Counted from the first letter of the stretch, positions 7,608 through 18,267 are shown. The stretch is DNA of 64,000 nt from Paraherbaspirillum soli (GCF_042654985.1 NZ_JBHSMT010000027.1:1-64000); one strand, 5' to 3'. Program-made: numbers and translations. The notes: a model not told the origin generated them from the sequence alone.

Positions 7608-8444
7608 TTGTCGGACAGGAAATTCCATTTCATCTCGGGTTTGCCGCGCTCCGGCTCCACCTTGCTGGCTGCGCTGCTGCTGCAAAACCCGCGTTTCCAT
7701 ACCGGCATGACCAGCCCGGTGGGGGCGCTGTTTTCCGGCATGCTGGGCCAGTTCAGCGCCGGCAGCGAATTCGGCCCGGTCATTTCGCGCGAGCAGCGGC
7801 GGCGCTTGTTGCGCGGCTTGTTCGACAGCTTTTATGCCGAGCAGGCCGAGCAGGATGTGATTCTCGACACCAACCGCATGTGGTGCGCCAAGCTGCCGGC
7901 GCTGGTCGATCTGTTCCCCGATACCAAAATCATCGCCTGCGTGCGCAATGTGGCCTGGGTGATGGACAGCATAGAGCGGCTGTACCGCGCCAATCCTTAC
8001 GAGCACACCAAGCTGTTTATCGACGAGGTCGAACGCAATACCGTCTACAGCCGGGTCGACACGCTGGCGCAGCGCAATCGCCTGGTCGGCTTTCCGTGGG
8101 CGGCGCTGAAAGAAGCGTATTTCGGCGAGCATGCCAAAGCGCTGCTGGTGGTGGATTACGACTTGCTGACCCAGGCCCCGGAAAAAGTGCTGCGGCTGGT
8201 CTACGACTTTATCGGCGAGCCGTGGTTTGCGCACGACTTCGAGCATGTCGAATACGACGCGCCGGAGTTCGACCAGGCGCTCGGCTTGTCCGGTCTGCAC
8301 CGGGTCCGGCCCAAGGTGGCGCTGGAAGCGCGCCGCACGATCTTGCCGCCGGATTTGTTTGAGCAGTATTCGAAGCTGTCGTTCTGGCAGGACGGCGCAG
8401 GCAGCGCCGCGCAGGTGATACGGGCCAGGAGCAAGGCCGAGTAA
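7608..8444 (+). CDS. PAPS-dependent sulfotransferase
   Basis: This 278-residue cytoplasmic enzyme would transfer sulfate from PAPS to a hydroxyl group. The 5'-phosphosulfate-binding loop is plain: GLPRSGST at 11-18. The 3'-phosphate-binding segment follows, IIACVRNVAWVMDSIERLYR near 104-123. It is most like the general and tyrosyl-protein sulfotransferase families rather than the carbohydrate Stf0 group, but that is impression only. The TTG at 7608 is chosen for the GGGAGG seven bases upstream; a GTG at 7575 has no such site. Its stop lies 26 bp before the giant surface-protein gene, so the two are probably co-transcribed. The APS kinase that makes PAPS closes the same block at 24004. I infer that the target is the giant protein or a glycan attached to it. 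Confidence 0.85.
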   Translation: MSDRKFHFISGLPRSGSTLLAALLLQNPRFHTGMTSPVGALFSGMLGQFSAGSEFGPVISREQRRRLLRGLFDSFYAEQAEQDVILDTNRMWCAKLPALVDLFPDTKIIACVRNVAWVMDSIERLYRANPYEHTKLFIDEVERNTVYSRVDTLAQRNRLVGFPWAALKEAYFGEHAKALLVVDYDLLTQAPEKVLRLVYDFIGEPWFAHDFEHVEYDAPEFDQALGLSGLHRVRPKVALEARRTILPPDLFEQYSKLSFWQDGAGSAAQVIRARSKAE

Positions 8445-8470
8445 ACCGACAAGCCCAAAAGGTGATCGCT

Positions 8471-11400
8471 ATGTGGTGGTCTAAACAGTCGTCGCGCAAC
8501 AACCAGCAAGCTCGCATGCAATCAGCCGCCCCCGCGCCCAAGCGCCGGGCGCCGCTGATCATGCCGCTCGAACCGCGCTTCATGTTCGACGGCGCGGTGG
8601 CGGTCGCCGCCGCCCATGCGGATGGCCCGCACCCGGCAGCCGAGCATGGACACGCCGCGCCGGACCAGTTGCACCCGATCGAGGCGGCGGTCAAGGCCGT
8701 GGCGGCAGCCTCTGCCGCCCCAACCACACCGCGCCCGGCGGTGCTGTTCATCGATGCCCGGGTGAGCGATCCCGCCAGCCTGGTGAAAGGCGTGGCGGCC
8801 GGCACCGAAGTGGTCTATCTGCAAGCGAACCAGGATGGCCTGCTGCAGATTGCCAGCTACCTGGCGCAGCATCATGAAGCGGGCTCGGTCGAGATTGTGG
8901 CGCACGGCAATGACGGCGAGCTGTTTTTGGGCAGCACCGACCTGAACGCCGACAACATCAACGCCCATGCGCAAACCCTGGCCGCGATCGGCGGCAATTT
9001 GCGGCAAGGCGCCGATATCCTGCTGTACGCCTGCAACACCGCGGCCGATGCGCGCGGCGTCGCTTTCGTCGATACGCTGGCGCAACTGACCGGCCACAAT
9101 ATCGCCGCCTCCTCCAACGCCACCGGCGTCGGCGGCGACTGGAACCTGGAAGTCACCACCGGCAACATCTCCGCCGTGCCGGTGCTGTCGGCGCAGGCGC
9201 TGGCGCATTACGACTACAGCCTGGGCAACACCAACGTCAGCACCGACGCCCAGTTGCAGGCGGCGATTGCGGCCGACAATGCCAGCAACAGCAACGACAC
9301 CATCACGCTGACCTCCGACATCACGTTTGCGTCGGCCGCCGACACCCTGGTGATCAACCACACCGGCAGCGGCACCCTGACCATCGACGGCGGCGGCCAC
9401 ACCATCAACGGCAATTATCTCAACCGCATCATCTCGATCAGCGCCGGCCACGTCATCATAGAAAACGTCACGATCGAGCACGGCCTGCTGGCGGGCGCCG
9501 GCGGCGCGGCCGGACATGCGGGCAGCAACGAACTGGGCGCCGGGATCTCGAACGCCGGCATCCTGACCCTGAACAATGTCATCGTCACGCAAAACGTCGC
9601 TACCGGCGGCGGTGGCGGCGGCGGCGTTTCGATCTCGTATGTCGGCGGCGGCGGCGGCGGTGGCGGCGGTGCCAGCGGCAGAGGCGGCGCGGCCGGCGGC
9701 ATCGCCGGTCCCGGTACCGGCAACTACGCCGGGGCGGCCGGCAGCGGCAGCAGCGGCGGCCGCGGCGGCTCCTACGACGGCATTCATCTGGACGGCTCGG
9801 GCGGCACCAGCAGCGGCGGCGGCGCCGGCGGCAATAGCGGCAGCACCGGTTATTCGGCCGGCGGCAACGGCGCCACCGCGAGCGGCGGCGGCCTGACCAT
9901 CGGCGGCGGCGGCGGCGGCGGCGGCTGGGATGCGACCGGCGGCACCGGCGGCAATGCGGCCGGCGGCATCTTCAATTCCGGCACGCTGTACGTGATCGGC
10001 AGCTCGGCCATTACCAATAACCTGGGCGCGGCCGGCGGCGCCGGCGGCGGCGGCGGTTCCGGCAACCATGGCGGGGTCGGCGGCCAAGGCGTAGGCGGCA
10101 TCTGGAACTCGGGCGGCGGCACGCTCGAGATGACTGCCAGCGCCTATGCCGCGATGAGCGGCAATGTCGGCTCCAGCGGCAGCATCGGCGGCGTCGTCAA
10201 CGGCGGCAACAACACCGGCGTCACATCGCCGACCGCGGCCGCCAGGATCAACACCGGCTCCGGCATCATCAATACCAACTATGTGCCGCCGGCGCCGGTG
10301 GTCTCGTCCATCGCCATCGTCGGCGGCAGTCCCAACAATGCCGGCAGCGAACAGTTCACCGTCACCTTCTCCGAAAGCGTGACCGGAGTCGACATCAGCG
10401 ACTTCACGCTGACCGATACCGGCACCGCGGCCGGCACCATCGCCTCGGTCAGCGGCAGCGGCAGCACCTACACCGTGACCGTCAACGGCGTCAGCGGCGA
10501 CGGCACCATGCGGCTGGATTTGAACAGTTCCGGCACCGGCATTACCGACGGCAGTTCGACCCCGATCGCGAGCGGCTATACCAGCGGCCAGGTGTATACG
10601 CTGGACCATACCGCGCCGACCGTATCGTCGATCAACCGGGTCGGCAGCAGCACCAACAACGCCGGCAGCGAGCAGTTCACCGTCACCTTCTCGGAAAGCG
10701 TGACCGGCGTCGACATCAGCGATTTCACGCTGACCGATGGCGGCACCGCGACCGGCACCATCGCCTCGGTCAGCGGCAGCGGCAGCACCTACACGGTGAC
10801 CGTCAACGGCGTGACCGGCGACGGCACCATGCGGCTGGATCTGAACAGCTCCGGCACCGGTATCGCCGATGCGGCGACCAATGCGATTGCCGCCGGCTTC
10901 ACCAGTGGTCAAAGCTATACGCTGGACCATACCGCGCCGAGCGTGTCGTCGATCACGCGGGTCGGCAGCAGCACCAACAACGCCAACAGCGAACAGTTCA
11001 CCGTCACCTTCTCGGAAAGCGTGACCGGGGTCGATATCAGCGATTTCACGCTGACCAATACCGGCACCGCGGCCGGCACCATCGCCTCGGTCAGCGGCAG
11101 CGGCAACACTTACACCGTGACCGTCAACGGCGTGACCGGCGACGGCACGATGCGGCTGGACCTGAACAGCTCCGGCACCGGCATCGCCGACAGCGCGAGC
11201 AACGCGATTGCCGCCGGCTTTACCGCCGGCCAGGCATACACGCTGGAACACACGCCGCCCAGCGTGACGTCGATCAACCGGGTCGGCAGCAGCACCAACA
11301 ACGCCGGCAGCGAGCAGTTCACCGTCACCTTCTCGGAAAGCGTGACCGGGGTCGATATCAGCGATTTCACGCTGACCAACACCGGCGGCGTGACCGGCAC

Positions 11401-14400
11401 CATCGCCTCGGTCAGTGGTAGCGGCAGCACTTACACGGTGACCGTCAACGGCGTGAGCGGCGACGGCACGATGCGGCTGGATTTGAACAGTTCCGGCACC
11501 GGCATCGCCGATGCGGCGTCCAATGCGATTGCCGCCGGCTTTACCAGCGGTCAGGTTTATACGCTGGACCATACCGCACCGACCGTGTCGTCGATTACCC
11601 GGGTCGGCAGCAGCGTCAACAACGCCGGCAGCGAACAGTTCACCGTCACCTTCTCCGAAAGCGTGACCGGGGTCGATATCAGCGATTTCACGCTGACCAA
11701 TACCGGCACCGCGGCCGGCACCATCGCCTCGGTCAGCGGTAGCGGCAGCACGTACACGGTAACCGTCAACGGCGTGACCGGCGACGGCACCATGCGACTG
11801 GATCTGAACAGCTCCGGCACCGGCATCGCCGATGCGGCGACCAATGCGATCGCCGCCGGCTTTACCAGCGGTCAGATCTATACGCTGGACCATACCGCGC
11901 CGACCGTATCGTCGATCAACCGGGTCGGCAGCAGCACCAATAACGCCAACAGCGAACAGTTCACCGTCACCTTCTCTGAAAGCGTGACCGGGGTCGATAT
12001 CAGCGATTTCACGCTGACCAACACCGGCGGCGTGACCGGCACCATCGCCTCGGTCAGCGGTAGCGGCAGCACTTACACCGTGACCGTCAACGGCGTGACC
12101 GGCGACGGCACGATGCGGCTGGATCTGAACAGTTCCGGCACCGGCATCGCCGATGCGGCGAGCAACGCAATTGCCGCCGGCTTTACCAGTGGTCAGGTTT
12201 ATACGCTGGACCATACCGCACCGACCGTGTCGTCGATTACCCGGGTCGGCAGCAGCGTCAATAACGCCAACAGCGAACAGTTCACCGTTACCTTCTCGGA
12301 AAGCGTGACCGGCGTCGATATCAGCGATTTCACATTGACCAATACCGGCACCGCGGCCGGCACGATAGCCTCGGTCAGCGGCAGCGGCAACACCTACACG
12401 GTGACCGTCAACGGCGTCACCGGCGACGGCACCATGCGGCTGGACCTGAACAGCTCCGGCACCGGCATCGCCGATGCTGCGGGCAATGCGATTGCCGCCG
12501 GCTTTACCGCCGGCCAGGCATATACGCTGGAACACACGCCGCCCACCGTCACCTCGGTCGGCGTTCCCGCCAACGCCACCTATATCGCCGGCCAGAATCT
12601 CGACTTCACCGTCAACTTCAGCGAGGCAGTGACCGTCATCGGCACGCCCGAGATGACCTTGACGCTGGATACCGGCGGCACGGTCCATGCCGATTACCTG
12701 AGCGGCAGCGGCACCTCGGCCCTGACCTTCCGTTACACGATAGTCAGCGGTGAAATGGACGCGACCGGCGTCGCGGTCGGCGGCAGCCTGATCGCCAACG
12801 GCGGCACCGTGCGCGATGCTGCCGGCAACGACGCGCTGCTGACCTTGAACAGCGTGGCCTCGACCGCCGGCGTGCTGGTCGATTCGATTGCGCCTACCGT
12901 CAGCTCGGTAGGCGTGCCGGCCAACGGCACCTACGGCGCCGGACAGGATTTGGTGTTCACGGTCAATTTCAGTGAAAACGTGGTGGTCGATACCGGCGAC
13001 GGCACCCCTTATCTGTCGGTAGTGCTGGACACCGGCGGCACCGTGCATGCGACTTACATCGGCGGTTCCGGCACCAGCGCGCTGAGCTTCCGCTACACAG
13101 TGGCCAGCGGCAACAACGACAGCGACGGCATCGTGCTCGGCGCGGCGATCAGCGCCAACGGCGGCACCATCAAGGACGCCGCCACCAATGCGGCGGTATT
13201 GACCTTGAATAGCGTGGCATCGACCACCGGCGTGCTGGTGGATGCGATCCCGCCGACGGTGTCGTCGATCCATACGGTGGCGGGCAGCCCCAACAACCTG
13301 GGCAGCGAGACGTTCACGGTGACTTTCTCCAGCGCGGTGACCGGCGTCGATATCAGCGATTTCACCCTGCATGACAGCGGCACCGCCACCGGCACCATTG
13401 CCTCGGTCAGCGGCAGCGGCAGCACCTATACGGTGACGATCAACGGCGTGACCGGCGACGGCACGATGCGGCTGGATTTGAACAGCAGCGGCACCGGCAT
13501 CACCGACGCTTTCGGCAATGCCATCGCCACCGGGTTTACCGGCGGCCAGAGCTACACGCTGGACCACACGCAGCCGGCGGTGACCGGGATGACGGTGCCG
13601 GCCAACGGCACTTACGGCGTCGGCCAGAATCTCGACTTCACGGTCACATTCAGCGAAGCGGTCACGGTCAGCGGCACGCCGCGCATCGCCATCACGCTCG
13701 ATACCGGCGGCACCGTGTATGCCAACTACCTGGCGGGCAGCGGCAGCACCACGCTGACTTTCCGCCTGACCGTGGTCGGCGGCGAGCAAGACCTGACCGG
13801 GATCGCCACCGCTGCCGCCATCGACGCCAACGGCGGCGCGATCAGGGATGCCGCCGCCAACAACGCGCTGTTGAATCTGGGCGACGAGCCGTCGACCGCC
13901 GGCATCGACATCGACGCAGTGCCGCCGGTGGTGCAGTCGGTCGGAGTGCCCGCCAACGGCACTTACGGCACCGGGCAAGACCTGGACTTTACGGTCGACT
14001 TCAACAAGGTGGTCACCGTCAACACCGGCGGCGGCGTGCCTTACCTGAGCGTGACGCTGGACACCGGCGGCACCGTGCATGCCAGCTATGTGAGCGGCTC
14101 CGGCACCAGCACGCTGACTTTCCGTTACCAAGTCGTCAGCGGCAATGACGACAGCGACGGCATTGCGCTGGGCGCCAGTCTGACGGTCAACGGCGGCACA
14201 ATACGCGATGCCACCGGCAACGACGCGACGCTGACCTTGAATAGCGTGGCATCGACCGCCGGCGTGCTGGTGGATGCGATCCCGCCGACGGTGTCTGCTA
14301 TCCACACGGTGGCAGGCAGCCCCAACAACCTGGGCAGCGAGACGTTCACGGTGACTTTTTCAAGTGCGGTGACCGGCGTCGATATCAGCGACTTCACCTT

Positions 14401-16573
14401 GCACGACAGCGGCACCGCCGCCGGCACCATTGCCTCGGTCAGCGGCAGCGGCAGCACCTACACGGTGACGGTCAATGGTGTGAGCGGCGACGGCACGATG
14501 CGGCTGGACCTGAACAACAGCGGCACCGGCATCACCGACGCTTTCGGCAATGCCATCGCCACTGGGTTTACCGCCGGCCAGAGCTACACGCTGGACCACA
14601 CGTCACCGACCGTAACCGGGATGACGGTGCCGGCCAACGGCACTTATGTCGCCGGCCAGAATCTCGACTTCACGGTCACTTTCAGCGAAGCGGTCACGAT
14701 CAGCGGCACGCCGCGCATCGCCATCACGCTCGATACCGGCGGCACCGTGTATGCCGATTATCTGGCGGGCAGCGGCAGCACCACGCTGGCTTTCCGCTTG
14801 ACCGTCGCCGCCGGCGAGCAGGACCTGACCGGGATCGTCACCGCCGCCAGCATCGACGCCAACGGCGGCGCGATCAGGGATGCTGCCGCCAACAACGCGC
14901 TGCTGAACCTGGGCGATGAGCCATCCACTACCGGTATCCAGGTCGACGCCATTGCGCCTATCGTCGCCAGCGTCGAAGTACCGGCCAACGGCACCTACGG
15001 CGCCGGCCAAACCCTCGACTTCACCGTCAACCTGAGCAAGAACGTCACGCTCGATACCAGCGGCGGCACGCCGTATATCACGCTGACGCTGGATAACGGC
15101 GGCACCGTCGATGCCTTCTACATCGCCGGCTCCGGCAGCAGCGCGCTGACCTTCCGTTACACCGTGGCCGCAGGCAATCTGGACACCGACGGCATCGCGC
15201 TCGGCAGCACGATGGTGCTGAACGGCGCGACGATGGTGGACGCGCATGGCAATGCCGCGCTACCGGCCTTGGCCGGCGTGGCGTCGACCGCCGGCGTGCT
15301 GGTGGATGCGGTGTCGCCGGTGGTGAGTGCGATCGCCATCAACGGCCCCAGCCTGACCAATGCCGCCAGCGTGACTTACACCGTGACCTTCTCCGAAAAC
15401 GTCACCGGCGTCGATGCCAGCGACTTCACGCTGAGCGCCGGCGGCAGCGTCGTCGGCCACATCGCCTCGGTCGCGGCACTCAACGGCCATACCTATACGG
15501 TGACGGTCGACGGCATCAGCGGCGACGGCGCCCTGCGGCTGGATTTGAACGGCAGCGGCACCGGCATTGCCGACCTGGCGAGCAATCCGATCGCCACCGG
15601 ATTTACCGGCGGCGCCGCGTACACCTTCGACCATGCCGCGCCGACCGTGGTCTCGGTCGGGGTGCCTGCCGCCGGTACTTACCTGGCGGGTCAGACGCTC
15701 GATTTCACGGTCAATTTCGACCAGGCGGTGATCGTTGGCGCGGGCGGCACCGGTCCGCGCATTGCGCTCACGCTAGCCGACGGCGGCACGGTCTACGCCG
15801 ATTATGTGGCGGGCAGCGGCAGCAATACGTTGACCTTCCGCTACGTGGTCGCTGCCGGCAACCGGCATAGCGACGGCATCGGGCTCGCCAGCGCCCTTAA
15901 CCTGAACGGCAGCAGCTTGCAGGATGCGCTCGGCAACAATGCCGACCCGACCCTGCACGGCGTCGGCCCGACCGCCAACATCGACGTCGGGCCGCTGCCG
16001 GGGCCGACGTCGACGCCGCCCATCGCCGGCGGACCGGGCCGCGGTTTGCTGGAGCGCGGCAACGGCTTGCAATTGATGTCTGCGGTCGATCCGTTCATCT
16101 GGGTGCTGCCGACCGCCAGCGCCCCCGCGCAGTTGCCGGAAACGATGCCGGCCACCGCCCAAGCCACCTGGTCGTCGGTGCCCTTGTTGTCGGCCGGCCA
16201 GCAAGGCTACGGCCATGTCGACGCCGGCGTCAGCCGCGGCAGCGAAAGTGCGGTCGGCAGCACCGGCTTCAGCAGCGCCAGCCCATCGTTTATCCACCAG
16301 CTGGTCAGTCCGCCGCCGACCGAGCTGGTGGCGCTGGGCAGCGCCGGCATCGACCGCAGCGACAACCTGAGCTGGCAAGCGCCGCCGGCAGCGGAGCAAA
16401 CGCCCGAGCCGCTGCTGATGCTGCGCGAGCAGCCGGCGGAACGGCCGCTTGCCGAATTGCCGCCGCCGCTTGCCGGCAAGGCTTCTCTGAACGAGCAATT
16501 CGCGCGCTATGGGCAAGCTGCGCGGGAGCGCGAGAAATCGGCATTGTTGAACCATGCGCGGCGGCATGGGTAG
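8471..16573 (+). CDS. giant DUF4347 / Ig-like repeat surface protein
   Basis: This 2700-residue exported protein is probably an adhesin. There is no classical signal peptide; the head carries the LEPRFMFDGA motif (33-42) common to large type-I-style exported proteins. A DUF4347 domain follows at about 90-250, with EIVAHGNDGELFLG and ILLYACNTA. Next come a beta-helix-like stretch and a very Gly-rich region to about 590. Then come 17 Ig-like repeats, about 610-2505: seven nearly identical GSEQFTVTFSESVTGVDISD units and afterwards a mixture with VPANGTYGAGQ-type units. The last 190 residues are Pro-rich and end NHARRHG, with no RTX nonapeptides. AAAAGG lies upstream of the ATG at 8471. The genes downstream encode a TolC-like and HlyD-like export set, presumably dedicated to this protein. 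Ligand and role are unknown. Confidence 0.85.
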   Translation: MWWSKQSSRNNQQARMQSAAPAPKRRAPLIMPLEPRFMFDGAVAVAAAHADGPHPAAEHGHAAPDQLHPIEAAVKAVAAASAAPTTPRPAVLFIDARVSDPASLVKGVAAGTEVVYLQANQDGLLQIASYLAQHHEAGSVEIVAHGNDGELFLGSTDLNADNINAHAQTLAAIGGNLRQGADILLYACNTAADARGVAFVDTLAQLTGHNIAASSNATGVGGDWNLEVTTGNISAVPVLSAQALAHYDYSLGNTNVSTDAQLQAAIAADNASNSNDTITLTSDITFASAADTLVINHTGSGTLTIDGGGHTINGNYLNRIISISAGHVIIENVTIEHGLLAGAGGAAGHAGSNELGAGISNAGILTLNNVIVTQNVATGGGGGGGVSISYVGGGGGGGGGASGRGGAAGGIAGPGTGNYAGAAGSGSSGGRGGSYDGIHLDGSGGTSSGGGAGGNSGSTGYSAGGNGATASGGGLTIGGGGGGGGWDATGGTGGNAAGGIFNSGTLYVIGSSAITNNLGAAGGAGGGGGSGNHGGVGGQGVGGIWNSGGGTLEMTASAYAAMSGNVGSSGSIGGVVNGGNNTGVTSPTAAARINTGSGIINTNYVPPAPVVSSIAIVGGSPNNAGSEQFTVTFSESVTGVDISDFTLTDTGTAAGTIASVSGSGSTYTVTVNGVSGDGTMRLDLNSSGTGITDGSSTPIASGYTSGQVYTLDHTAPTVSSINRVGSSTNNAGSEQFTVTFSESVTGVDISDFTLTDGGTATGTIASVSGSGSTYTVTVNGVTGDGTMRLDLNSSGTGIADAATNAIAAGFTSGQSYTLDHTAPSVSSITRVGSSTNNANSEQFTVTFSESVTGVDISDFTLTNTGTAAGTIASVSGSGNTYTVTVNGVTGDGTMRLDLNSSGTGIADSASNAIAAGFTAGQAYTLEHTPPSVTSINRVGSSTNNAGSEQFTVTFSESVTGVDISDFTLTNTGGVTGTIASVSGSGSTYTVTVNGVSGDGTMRLDLNSSGTGIADAASNAIAAGFTSGQVYTLDHTAPTVSSITRVGSSVNNAGSEQFTVTFSESVTGVDISDFTLTNTGTAAGTIASVSGSGSTYTVTVNGVTGDGTMRLDLNSSGTGIADAATNAIAAGFTSGQIYTLDHTAPTVSSINRVGSSTNNANSEQFTVTFSESVTGVDISDFTLTNTGGVTGTIASVSGSGSTYTVTVNGVTGDGTMRLDLNSSGTGIADAASNAIAAGFTSGQVYTLDHTAPTVSSITRVGSSVNNANSEQFTVTFSESVTGVDISDFTLTNTGTAAGTIASVSGSGNTYTVTVNGVTGDGTMRLDLNSSGTGIADAAGNAIAAGFTAGQAYTLEHTPPTVTSVGVPANATYIAGQNLDFTVNFSEAVTVIGTPEMTLTLDTGGTVHADYLSGSGTSALTFRYTIVSGEMDATGVAVGGSLIANGGTVRDAAGNDALLTLNSVASTAGVLVDSIAPTVSSVGVPANGTYGAGQDLVFTVNFSENVVVDTGDGTPYLSVVLDTGGTVHATYIGGSGTSALSFRYTVASGNNDSDGIVLGAAISANGGTIKDAATNAAVLTLNSVASTTGVLVDAIPPTVSSIHTVAGSPNNLGSETFTVTFSSAVTGVDISDFTLHDSGTATGTIASVSGSGSTYTVTINGVTGDGTMRLDLNSSGTGITDAFGNAIATGFTGGQSYTLDHTQPAVTGMTVPANGTYGVGQNLDFTVTFSEAVTVSGTPRIAITLDTGGTVYANYLAGSGSTTLTFRLTVVGGEQDLTGIATAAAIDANGGAIRDAAANNALLNLGDEPSTAGIDIDAVPPVVQSVGVPANGTYGTGQDLDFTVDFNKVVTVNTGGGVPYLSVTLDTGGTVHASYVSGSGTSTLTFRYQVVSGNDDSDGIALGASLTVNGGTIRDATGNDATLTLNSVASTAGVLVDAIPPTVSAIHTVAGSPNNLGSETFTVTFSSAVTGVDISDFTLHDSGTAAGTIASVSGSGSTYTVTVNGVSGDGTMRLDLNNSGTGITDAFGNAIATGFTAGQSYTLDHTSPTVTGMTVPANGTYVAGQNLDFTVTFSEAVTISGTPRIAITLDTGGTVYADYLAGSGSTTLAFRLTVAAGEQDLTGIVTAASIDANGGAIRDAAANNALLNLGDEPSTTGIQVDAIAPIVASVEVPANGTYGAGQTLDFTVNLSKNVTLDTSGGTPYITLTLDNGGTVDAFYIAGSGSSALTFRYTVAAGNLDTDGIALGSTMVLNGATMVDAHGNAALPALAGVASTAGVLVDAVSPVVSAIAINGPSLTNAASVTYTVTFSENVTGVDASDFTLSAGGSVVGHIASVAALNGHTYTVTVDGISGDGALRLDLNGSGTGIADLASNPIATGFTGGAAYTFDHAAPTVVSVGVPAAGTYLAGQTLDFTVNFDQAVIVGAGGTGPRIALTLADGGTVYADYVAGSGSNTLTFRYVVAAGNRHSDGIGLASALNLNGSSLQDALGNNADPTLHGVGPTANIDVGPLPGPTSTPPIAGGPGRGLLERGNGLQLMSAVDPFIWVLPTASAPAQLPETMPATAQATWSSVPLLSAGQQGYGHVDAGVSRGSESAVGSTGFSSASPSFIHQLVSPPPTELVALGSAGIDRSDNLSWQAPPAAEQTPEPLLMLREQPAERPLAELPPPLAGKASLNEQFARYGQAAREREKSALLNHARRHG
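10301..12547 (+). repeat. seven tandem 321-bp repeats inside the giant gene
   Basis: Seven units of exactly 321 bp (107 residues) follow each other, starting at 10301, 10622, 10943, 11264, 11585, 11906 and 12227. They differ by only a few substitutions, such as INRVGSST versus ITRVGSSV and TNTGGVTGT versus TNTGTAAGT. Unit types partly alternate (units 4 and 6 alike, units 5 and 7 alike), which suggests expansion by duplication of two-unit blocks. Related but diverged units continue to about 15990. Confidence 0.9.
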
Positions 16574-16670
16574 GGCGGATGAGCGCAGCCTTATTTGCCA
16601 ACTTATCCGCCGTTTTAAACACGTCAGCGGTACATTCATCGGCGGATAACGCTTCGCTCATCCGCCCTAC
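16570..16670. repeat. family-A palindrome, symmetric variant
   Basis: Both arms here are of the GTAGGGCGGATGAGCG type, giving an almost perfect inverted repeat around TTATTTGCC...GTACATTC. It overlaps the stop codon of the giant gene and fills the gap to the TolC-like gene. Confidence 0.85.
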
Positions 16671-16704
16671 GCATCCTGCAACCTTTGGACTCGATAAATA
16701 ACTT

Positions 16705-18267
16705 ATGAGAAAACATCCATCGACCACCCACTTGATGCAACCGGCCTCTCTTTTGCCGCCTCTGCGCAACGCCATGCTGGCCGGCTCGCTGGCGCTGGCA
16801 ATCGGCGGCTGCGCGATCACCACCACCCCGCTCACCCCCGCCGAACAAGCAGCGCAGGTCAGGACCGACCGCGCCGCGATGTTCCGCGACCAGGAGCCGG
16901 TGAGCAAGCCGATCACCTTGTCGGAAGCGATGGCGCGGGCGATCAAATACAACCTCGACCATAGGCTCAAATTGATGGAAGAGGCGGTCGCGCAGCGCCA
17001 GCTGGATTTGTCCAGCTACGATCTGCTGCCGCGCCTGACGCTGGCCGCCGGCTATACCGCGCGCAGCAATTTCCAGGCGGCGTCGTCGGAAGACGTGTTC
17101 ACCCACACCCAATCGCTGGCGCCGTCGACCTCGTCCGACCGCCACCTGCGCACCGCCGATCTGACCTTTACCTGGAACATCCTGGATTTCGGCGTCAGCT
17201 ACTACCAGGCACAGGAGCAGGCCGACCGCACCCTGATCCTGAAGGAGCGCCGCCGCAAAGTGCTGCACAGCCTGATGCAGCAAGTGCGCCAGGCGTATTG
17301 GCTGGCGCTGGGGGCGCAGGAGCTGGACGGCAAAGTGGCGCCCATGCTGCACCAGGTGGAATCGGCGCTGGCCGATATCCGCCGCATCGAACAGGAAAAA
17401 TTGCGGCCGCCGAAAGAGACTTTGTACGACCAGCGGCAACTGCTGGACACCTTGCGCCAGCTGGAAGCGATCCGCGACGAACTGGCGCAAGCCAAGCCGC
17501 ATCTGGCGGCGCTGATGAATCTCGATCCAGGCCAGCCGTTCGAACTGGCCAACAACGGCAAGATGCCGGTGCCGGAGTTGCACGCGGCGTTGCCGGCAAT
17601 GGTCGAGACCGCCTTGCTGAACCGGCCGGAACTGGTCGAGGCGCGCTACAACGAACGCATCAGCGTCACCGAAACCAAGAAAGCCATGGCCAAGCTGATG
17701 CCGGGCCTGGAGTTCAGCCTCGGCGAGCACTACGACAGCAATAGCTTCCTGGTCGACAAGCGCTGGGCCGACGCCGGTTTGCGCGTGTCCTGGAATATCT
17801 TCAACCTGCTGTCGGCCAAGAAAATCACGCAAACCGCACAAGCCCAGGTCGAAGTCGCCAAGATGCAGCGCATGGCGCTCAACATGGCGGTGCTGTCGCA
17901 GGTGTATATCGCCTATCGCGACTACCACGGCCACAACCGTCAATACGAGCTGGCGCTCAACCTGGATGAAGTCGATCACCGCATCCTGGACCAAACCAAA
18001 AACGAAACCAGGAGCGATGCCCAAGGCAAGCTGGTGCAGATTCGCGCCGAGTTGAGCGCCTTGTATTCGGATTTGCGGCTGCAGCAAAACTACGGCGCAT
18101 TGCAAAATGCGTACGGCGCGATCCTGGCCACGCTGGGCGTCGATCCTCTGCCCGACGAAGTGGCCGGGCACGACATCGAGACCCTGGCCAAAGCGGTCGA
18201 GCAAGCCGACAGCCGCCGCCTGAACATCCCCGACGCCGCCCCCGCTAGCGAGAAAATCAGCCAATGA
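16705..18267 (+). CDS. TolC-family outer-membrane lipoprotein
   Basis: This 520-residue outer-membrane channel has a lipoprotein signal with the lipobox IGGC (Cys36). Two OEP-type halves follow, rich in long amphipathic helices, for example ITLSEAMARAIKYNLDHRLK near 72-91 and a second half from about residue 290. The length fits TolC homologues. It begins 131 bp after the giant surface-protein gene, with a palindrome between, and its stop overlaps the next gene's ATG (TGACT arrangement at 18264). I infer that it is the outer-membrane exit for the giant protein. It could instead serve small-molecule efflux, but no RND or ABC pump gene is adjacent. Confidence 0.85.
   Translation: MRKHPSTTHLMQPASLLPPLRNAMLAGSLALAIGGCAITTTPLTPAEQAAQVRTDRAAMFRDQEPVSKPITLSEAMARAIKYNLDHRLKLMEEAVAQRQLDLSSYDLLPRLTLAAGYTARSNFQAASSEDVFTHTQSLAPSTSSDRHLRTADLTFTWNILDFGVSYYQAQEQADRTLILKERRRKVLHSLMQQVRQAYWLALGAQELDGKVAPMLHQVESALADIRRIEQEKLRPPKETLYDQRQLLDTLRQLEAIRDELAQAKPHLAALMNLDPGQPFELANNGKMPVPELHAALPAMVETALLNRPELVEARYNERISVTETKKAMAKLMPGLEFSLGEHYDSNSFLVDKRWADAGLRVSWNIFNLLSAKKITQTAQAQVEVAKMQRMALNMAVLSQVYIAYRDYHGHNRQYELALNLDEVDHRILDQTKNETRSDAQGKLVQIRAELSALYSDLRLQQNYGALQNAYGAILATLGVDPLPDEVAGHDIETLAKAVEQADSRRLNIPDAAPASEKISQ

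Noticed and set aside
10301..12547. Regular repeats considered as a CRISPR-like array
   Set aside because: Units are 321 bp, in frame and translate into Ig-like domains; there are no short repeats with unique spacers.
8522..14305. Very long open frame (1927 codons) on the minus strand of the giant gene
   Set aside because: It is the shadow of the repeat-rich, GC-biased coding strand. The 321-bp repeats carry an open antisense frame along, and the translation is a low-complexity Asp/Gly/Ala/His/Arg mix with no domain.
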